This document shows, piece by piece, positions 25,661 to 29,429 of a stretch of 29,429 nucleotides of DNA. A program made the position numbers and the translations under genes. The notes under the pieces were generated by a model. The model did no database searches. It was not told the origin of the DNA and worked only from the letters and a program-made list of their open reading frames with translations. Numbering within the stretch: position 1 is the stretch's first letter; each line of letters begins with the position of its first letter. Source of the stretch: JBQCEE01 sp051960575. Its GTDB lineage: Bacteria; Actinomycetota; Actinomycetes; Mycobacteriales; Jatrophihabitantaceae. The DNA lies in NCBI RefSeq assembly GCF_051960575.1, contig NZ_JBQCEE010000168.1:1-29429 (forward strand). The letters run 5' to 3'.

Positions 25661-27394
25661 GTGGATGCCGACGTCCCACTGATGCCGACGGGCGGTGCGG
25701 CGTCCCGGCTGGACGCGGCCTACCGCGAGCTCGCCTGGCAGCACCTGAACCGCGACCGCTTCGACGTGGTCGTGATCGGCGGCGGCGTCACCGGGGCCGG
25801 CGCGGCCCTCGACGCCGCCACCCGCGGGCTGTCGACGGCCCTCGTCGAGGCGCGCGACTGGGCGGCCTGCACGTCGAGCCGCTCGTCGAAGCTGTTCCAC
25901 GGCGGCCTGCGCTACCTCGAGCAGCTCGAGTTCGGGCTCGTTCGCGAGGCACTGCGCGAACGCGAGCTGATGCTGACCCGCCTCGCCCCGCACCTGGTCA
26001 AGCCCCAGCCGTTCCTGTACCCGCTGACGCACCGCTTCTGGGAGCGTCCGTACGTCGCGAGCGGGCTGCTGCTCTACGACACCCTCGGCGGCCGCAGCAG
26101 CCTGCCGGGGCAGAAGCACCTGTCGGCGCGGGCGGCGCGGCGGCTGTTCCCCGGGCTGCGCGAGGACGCCCTCACCGGCGCCGTCCGCTACTACGACGCG
26201 CAGTGCGACGACGCGCGGCACACCCTCACGGTCGCGCGCACCGCCGCCCGCTACGGCGCGGTGGTGCGCTCGTCGACGCAGGCGATCGGCTTCGTCCGCG
26301 ACGCCGACCGGATCATCGGGGTGCAGGTGTGCGACGCCGAGGACGGGCGGCGCGGGTTCGTCTCGGCCGGCGTGGTGCTGAATTGCACCGGCGTCTGGAC
26401 GGACACCATCCAGGGCATGTCCGGGGCACGGGGCCGGTTCCGGGTGCGGGCGTCGAAGGGCGTCCACCTGGTCGTGCCCGGCGATCGGATCGTCGGCGAC
26501 ACCGGGCTGATCCTGCGCACGCCGACGTCGGTGCTGTTCGTCATCCCGTGGAAGCGGTACTGGCTCATCGGCACGACCGACACCGACTGGAACCTCGACC
26601 TCGCGCACCCGGCCGCCACTCAGCGCGACATCGACTACCTGCTCGAGCAGGTGAACCGCGTGCTCGTGACGCCGCTGACCCACCGCGACATCGAGGGTGT
26701 CTACGCCGGGCTGCGCCCGCTGCTCGCCGGGGAGTCGGACGAGACGTCGGCACTCTCGCGCGAGCACGCGGTGGCGCGGGTGGCGCCCGGGCTGGTGTCG
26801 ATCGCCGGCGGCAAGTACACGACCTACCGCGTCATGGCGGCCGACGCGGTCGACGCGGCGAGCGACGACCTGCCCAAGCGCGTGCCCGACTCCGTCACCG
26901 ACCGCGTGCCGCTGCTCGGGGCCGACGGCTACTTCGCGCTGGCCAACCAGGCCGACACCCTCGCCACCGAGTACGGGCTGCACCCGCACCGGGTGCGGCA
27001 CCTGCTCGACCGCTACGGGTCGCTCGTGCGCGACGTGCTCGGTCCCGGGCTCGACGACCCCTCGCTGTTCGCGACCGTGCCCGGTGCGCCGGACTACCTC
27101 ATGGCCGAGGTGCTCTACGCGGTGACGCACGAGGGCGCGCTGCACCTCGACGACATGCTCACCCGCCGCACCCGCATCTCGATCGAGACGCCGCACCGCG
27201 GGGTCGACTCGGCGTCCGCCTGCGCCGAGTTGATGGCGCGGGTGCTCGGCTGGTCGGAGGACACGCGCCGCGCCGAGGTCGAGCACTACGTGGCGCGGGT
27301 CGAGGCCGAGCGCGAGTCGCAACGACGCCCGGACGACGCGGCCGCCGACGCGGTGCGGCTCTCGGCGCCGCCGTCGCGGGCCTTCCTCGCCTAA
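25661..27394 (+). CDS. glpD: FAD-dependent glycerol-3-phosphate dehydrogenase
   Basis: 577 residues from GTG 25661. The FAD-binding loop VVVIGGGVTGAGAALDAATRG is near the N-terminus, followed by SSRSSKLFHGGLRYLEQLE, the GlpD signature. SKGVHLVVP, IPWKRYWLIGTTDTDW and the GLRPLL...SREHAV and SIAGGKYTTYR segments are also characteristic. The C-terminal helical domain (about 430-560) has the Cys/Glu-poor form seen in actinobacteria. It oxidises glycerol 3-phosphate to dihydroxyacetone phosphate and passes electrons to quinone at the membrane. Starts at 25652 (upstream GTG, inside the presumed -10) and ATG 25682 are alternatives. No glpK or glpF is adjacent. The stop lies seven bases from the convergent gene. 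Confidence 0.95.
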   Translation: MDADVPLMPTGGAASRLDAAYRELAWQHLNRDRFDVVVIGGGVTGAGAALDAATRGLSTALVEARDWAACTSSRSSKLFHGGLRYLEQLEFGLVREALRERELMLTRLAPHLVKPQPFLYPLTHRFWERPYVASGLLLYDTLGGRSSLPGQKHLSARAARRLFPGLREDALTGAVRYYDAQCDDARHTLTVARTAARYGAVVRSSTQAIGFVRDADRIIGVQVCDAEDGRRGFVSAGVVLNCTGVWTDTIQGMSGARGRFRVRASKGVHLVVPGDRIVGDTGLILRTPTSVLFVIPWKRYWLIGTTDTDWNLDLAHPAATQRDIDYLLEQVNRVLVTPLTHRDIEGVYAGLRPLLAGESDETSALSREHAVARVAPGLVSIAGGKYTTYRVMAADAVDAASDDLPKRVPDSVTDRVPLLGADGYFALANQADTLATEYGLHPHRVRHLLDRYGSLVRDVLGPGLDDPSLFATVPGAPDYLMAEVLYAVTHEGALHLDDMLTRRTRISIETPHRGVDSASACAELMARVLGWSEDTRRAEVEHYVARVEAERESQRRPDDAAADAVRLSAPPSRAFLA

Positions 27395-27401
27395 GCTCGC
27401 C

Positions 27402-28451
27402 CTACTCGACGTCGAAGCAGGTGCGCACCTCGTCGACGAGGGCGTTCCAGTCGTCCTTGTCGATCGTGGGCCCGTCCAGCACGTCGGTGTCGCCCTCGAG
27501 CCGACAGAAGTCGGCCAGCTCGCGCAGCAGTTCGGCCGCCTCGGCCGACGGCTTGCGCAGGTCGTGCACCTCGTCGTCGGTGGGGGCGAACGCGGCGTCG
27601 TCGTCGACGTCCGCCAGCTCGCCCCACCACTCCAGCCGTTGCAGCGGGTGGTCGGTGGCGGTGCGGCAGTAGCGCGCGAGGTCGGCGACCTCGGTGAACA
27701 CGGCGATGCGACCGTCGGCGCCGAGGAAGCCGACCTCGGTCTCGTCGCTGTTCGAGCTGGCCGGGATGTCGGCGCGCACGGTGTAGTACGTCCCGTCGCG
27801 CAGCATGAGCGCGATCGGCTGGGCGCCGACGCGGTCCCACACGTCCTCGCCGTCCGTCAGGTCCGACGCGTCGAAGTCGCCCTCCCAGCGCAGCCACGAC
27901 TCGACGCGGCCGAGCGCGCGCTCCCAGGTCTCGGCGATGGTGTCGCCCAGCTCGTTCCAGCGCTTGGCGCCGTCGCGCCCCTGGTAGGTGATGTCCTCGT
28001 CGACCAGCTCGGCGTAGGCGGGCGTGCCCTCGACGAGCCGGCGCAGGGCGCCGTCGTCGCAGCAGTCGGCGATCTTGGCGACCATGTCGACGACGTTCGC
28101 CAGCGCCGAGATGTGCACCGGGTCAGGGTCGCCGGACGCCCACTCGTACACGCCGTCCAGGTCGTAGTGGTCCTCGGGGTCGGGCCTGAGGTCGTCGGGC
28201 GTGCTGCCGAGCACCTGCCCGTAGGCGGGGTGGTCGGACAGGTCGTTCTCCTCGCCGGACGCGATGAACTGCGCCAGTTCGCGCGTGCTGGCGTAGAGCA
28301 GGATCTTGGCGCCGTCGCCGAGGAAGCCCTGCCACTCCTCGCCGTCCTCGTCCTCCCACGGCGGCGCGTAGAGCGTCACGCCGGTGCGGCCGTTGACCGT
28401 CAGCAGGATCGGGATGATCGTCGAGTCACTGGCAGGGGAGGTGCCGGGCAT
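27402..28451 (-). CDS. Acidic protein of unknown function with an internal duplication
   Basis: 349 residues, very rich in Asp and Glu, with no signal peptide or membrane segment, so probably cytoplasmic. I do not recognise a named family. Two regions look alike. Residues 14-75 run PILLTVNGRTGVTLYAP, then FLGDGAKILLYASTRELAQF, then DHP. Residues 212-269 run PIALMLRDGTYYTVRADIP, then FLGADGRIAVFTEVADLARY, then DHP. A Trp-rich linker (RWNELGDTIAETWERALGRV) separates them. Start ATG 28451 is preceded on the minus strand by TAGGTT and seven bases, a leaderless promoter arrangement. Homologues appear widespread in actinobacteria from memory, which I could not check. Convergent with glpD; the repeat-rich region lies upstream. 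Confidence 0.8.
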   Translation of the reverse strand: MPGTSPASDSTIIPILLTVNGRTGVTLYAPPWEDEDGEEWQGFLGDGAKILLYASTRELAQFIASGEENDLSDHPAYGQVLGSTPDDLRPDPEDHYDLDGVYEWASGDPDPVHISALANVVDMVAKIADCCDDGALRRLVEGTPAYAELVDEDITYQGRDGAKRWNELGDTIAETWERALGRVESWLRWEGDFDASDLTDGEDVWDRVGAQPIALMLRDGTYYTVRADIPASSNSDETEVGFLGADGRIAVFTEVADLARYCRTATDHPLQRLEWWGELADVDDDAAFAPTDDEVHDLRKPSAEAAELLRELADFCRLEGDTDVLDGPTIDKDDWNALVDEVRTCFDVE

Positions 28452-28458
28452 ACGCCGG

Positions 28459-28464
28459 AACCTA
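28459..28464 (-). promoter_or_regulatory. -10-like TAGGTT for the acidic-protein gene
   Basis: TAGGTT on the minus strand matches TANNNT and lies seven bases before ATG 28451, as in leaderless transcripts. Confidence 0.45.
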
Positions 28465-28515
28465 CCCGGTGCGGCCTCCGGTGCCCCGGACCGCCCGTGG
28501 CCGGTGTTCGTGGCG

Positions 28516-28858
28516 ATCGGGTCTGCCCGCGCCGGCGGGGCGGCTCCGCGCCGGTCCTGTTGGCGTGCGGCGATCGGGTCTGCCCGCTCGGACGAGGCGG
28601 GGTACGGCCTCGGTGTCCGGTGTTCGCGGCGATCGGGTCTGCCCGCGCTGGCGGGGCGGTTCGGGGGACGGCGCTCGGTGTCCGTGTCCGGTGTTCGCGG
28701 CGATCGGGTCTGCCCGCGCCGGCGGGGCGGTTCGGGGAACGGTGTCCGGTGTCCGTGTCCGGTGTTCGCGGCGATCGGGTCTGCCCGCGCCGGCGGGGCG
28801 ATTCGGGGGACGGCGCTCGGTGTTCGCAGCGAATCGGGTCTGCCCGCTCAGACGAGGC
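28516..28858 (+). repeat. Forward array: six copies of a bipartite 26-bp element
   Basis: ATCGGGTCTGCCCGC starts at 28516, 28573, 28632, 28703, 28774 and 28833, identical in all six. Each copy is followed by five variable bases and then CGRGGC. Copies 1, 3, 4 and 5 carry GCCGG/GCTGG then CGGGGC. Copies 2 and 6 carry TCGGA/TCAGA then CGAGGC. Start-to-start spacings are 57, 59, 71, 71 and 59. Upstream flanks of most copies share GTGTTCGCGGCG. The core can form a four-base CGGG/CCCG stem with a TCTG loop. Confidence 0.9.
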
Positions 28859-28864
28859 GGGACC

Positions 28865-28914
28865 GAGGCGCGGCGAGGCGCGGCGAGGCGCGGCGAGGCG
28901 CGGCGAGGCGCGGT
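28865..28914 (+). repeat. 10-bp tandem repeat, five copies
   Basis: GAGGCGCGGC is repeated four times exactly and a fifth time with a terminal T. The unit contains the (C)GAGGC half of the bipartite element, and the block starts just after copy 6 of the forward array. It looks like a slippage expansion of that half-motif. It lies at the symmetry point between the forward and inverted arrays. Confidence 0.95.
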
Positions 28915-28915
28915 T

Positions 28916-29167
28916 GCCTCGGTTAAGCGGGCAGACCCGATGCCGGCGGATCGCAAGGTTCCTGGGCGGTTGCCTCGGGTAAGCGGGCAGACCCGATGCG
29001 TGCGGACGGCCGGGGTGGCCTGCGGTTGCCTCGGGTGTGCGGGCAGACCCGATGGCATACGGACGGCCAGGGTGACGTGCGGTTACCTCGAACCTGCGGG
29101 CAGGCCCGATGCGCGCGGACGGCGAGGGGTTGCGTGCGGTTGCCTCGGGTGTGCGGGCAGACCCGAT
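28916..29167 (-). repeat. Inverted array: five copies of the same element
   Basis: The reverse complement core GCGGGCAGACCCGAT starts at 28927, 28983, 29039, 29096 (one change, A to G) and 29153. The spacing is nearly constant (56, 56, 57, 57). Each is preceded by GCCTCG (ACCTCG in the fourth) and five variable bases (GTTAA, GGTAA, GGTGT, AACCT, GGTGT). Copies 2-5 are followed after six bases by CGGACGGC, and most are preceded by GCGGTT. All five are of the CGAGGC subtype. Confidence 0.9.
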
Positions 29168-29216
29168 GTGCGCGGACGGCACGTGGCGCTCCGTCGCCGA
29201 CGGGGCGGTGCTCGCG

Positions 29217-29225
29217 TTTTCCACA
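29217..29225 (+). other. DnaA-box-like nonamer TTTTCCACA
   Basis: One base from the classical TTATCCACA. It is a single copy, 50 bases after the last array element and 52 before the next ORF. One match can occur by chance, so binding is only a possibility. Confidence 0.25.
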
Positions 29226-29276
29226 GCCTTGGGCGCGATCCGGCGCGCGACGGTGCTGGTCGGGCAGGGTCGCGGC

Positions 29277-29429
29277 ATGACGGACCACAGTGCCGACAGT
29301 GCCGACAGTGCCGACAGTGCCGACAGTGCCGACAGTGCCGACAGTGCCGACAGTGCCGACAGTGCCGACAGTGCCGACAGTGCCGACAGTGCCGACAGAG
29401 CCGAGAGTGCCGACAGAGCCGACAGTGCC
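29277..29429 (+). CDS. Partial ORF with an N-terminal Ser-Ala-Asp repeat (3' end outside window)
   Basis: ATG 29277 is preceded by GGGCAGGG with suitable spacing, and the frame is open to the window end (51 codons). After MTDH it encodes twelve perfect Ser-Ala-Asp triplets and then the degenerate RAE-SAD-RAD-SA. The result is a strongly acidic, low-complexity, probably disordered head. What follows is unknown, so no function can be given. The repeat nonanucleotide AGTGCCGAC has no stop in any frame, so openness alone is not proof of coding. The Shine-Dalgarno-like sequence and the acidic frame favour this reading, with moderate confidence. Confidence 0.5.
   Translation, partial: MTDHSADSADSADSADSADSADSADSADSADSADSADSADRAESADRADSA
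29289..29429 (+). repeat. 9-bp minisatellite AGTGCCGAC
   Basis: Twelve exact consecutive copies (29289-29396) are followed by diverged units (AGAGCCGAG, AGTGCCGAC, AGAGCCGAC, AGTGCC) to the window edge. Exactness over 108 bases indicates recent expansion. The unit length keeps reading frame, so copy-number change would alter protein length without frameshift. Confidence 0.95.

Larger units (their letters stand above)
28452..29276. other. 825-bp region without a credible gene, filled by repeats
   Basis: Open frames exist on both strands only because stops are rare in this GC content. The repeated element falls in all three frames (read as IGSARAGG, SGLPALAGR and DRVCPRRRGG on the plus strand), since unit spacings such as 59, 71 and 56 are not multiples of three. 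That argues strongly against coding. The contents are the two element arrays, the 10-bp repeat and a DnaA-box-like TTTTCCACA at 29217-29225. Confidence 0.8.

Noticed and set aside
28516..29167. CRISPR array
   Set aside because: The repeated core is short, the unit switches orientation midway, spacings vary from 56 to 71 bases, inter-core sequences resemble each other, and no cas genes are present.
28384..29288. Long open frames across the repeat region on both strands
   Set aside because: Repeats appear in all three frames with spacings that are not multiples of three. The predicted peptides are Arg/Ala/Gly-rich and contradictory between strands.

Overview
The window is high-GC DNA (coding third positions almost always G or C, frequent GTG starts, many overlapping stop/start codons). 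It is most consistent with a chromosomal segment of a member of the Actinomycetota. The actinobacterial SCO4848-type membrane protein, the DUF21/CBS 'hemolysin' next to trpS, the sdhCDAB order and the BMP-type nucleoside operon all point the same way. From memory, the order mdh, trpS, YihY, DD-carboxypeptidase, SCO4848, sdhCDAB, BMP transporter, cdd, deoA, add resembles streptomycetes. I cannot name the genus.

Layout. 1-4339 (+): the 3' end of malate dehydrogenase, a CNNM/CorC-type membrane protein, trpS, a 2'-5' RNA ligase-like protein translationally coupled to trpS, and a YihY/BrkB membrane protein. 4327-6703 (-): a secreted D,D-carboxypeptidase overlapping a spore-photoproduct-lyase-like radical SAM protein. 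6704-6990: a divergent spacer with two copies of a palindrome-ended repeat of about 55 bp. 6991-7254 (+): SCO4848-like membrane protein, converging on a DHA2 drug-efflux type MFS gene (7244-8734, -). 8959-12372 (-): sdhC-sdhD-sdhA-sdhB, ending in a hairpin.

12680-20769 (+): a nucleoside uptake and salvage operon. A BMP lipoprotein is followed by two strong hairpins, then the ABC ATPase, two permeases, a cytochrome P450, cytidine deaminase and thymidine/pyrimidine-nucleoside phosphorylase. From the ATPase onward every junction overlaps by 1-4 bases. Together with adenosine deaminase (21575-22651) the set would import, deaminate and phosphorolyse nucleosides. The P450 is the unexpected member. 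Two tandem hairpin repeats lie after deoA, followed by a SIMPL-domain gene on the minus strand.

22661-28451: a GH3 (NagZ-like) lipoprotein (-), a secreted beta-lactamase-fold serine hydrolase fused to three IPT/TIG domains (+), FAD-dependent glycerol-3-phosphate dehydrogenase (+), and an acidic protein of unknown function with an internal duplication (-).

28452-29429 is the strangest part. About 825 bp without a credible gene carries eleven copies of a bipartite element (ATCGGGTCTGCCCGC, five variable bases, CGRGGC). Six point one way and five the other, and five copies of a 10-bp tandem repeat lie at the point of symmetry. The window then ends inside an ORF that begins with a perfect 9-bp minisatellite encoding Ser-Ala-Asp repeats. 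Several genes (yihY, dacC, add, glpD and the acidic protein) have a TANNNT-like hexamer 6-7 bases before the start codon, the arrangement expected of leaderless transcripts. No rRNA, tRNA, IS element, prophage or CRISPR array was recognised.
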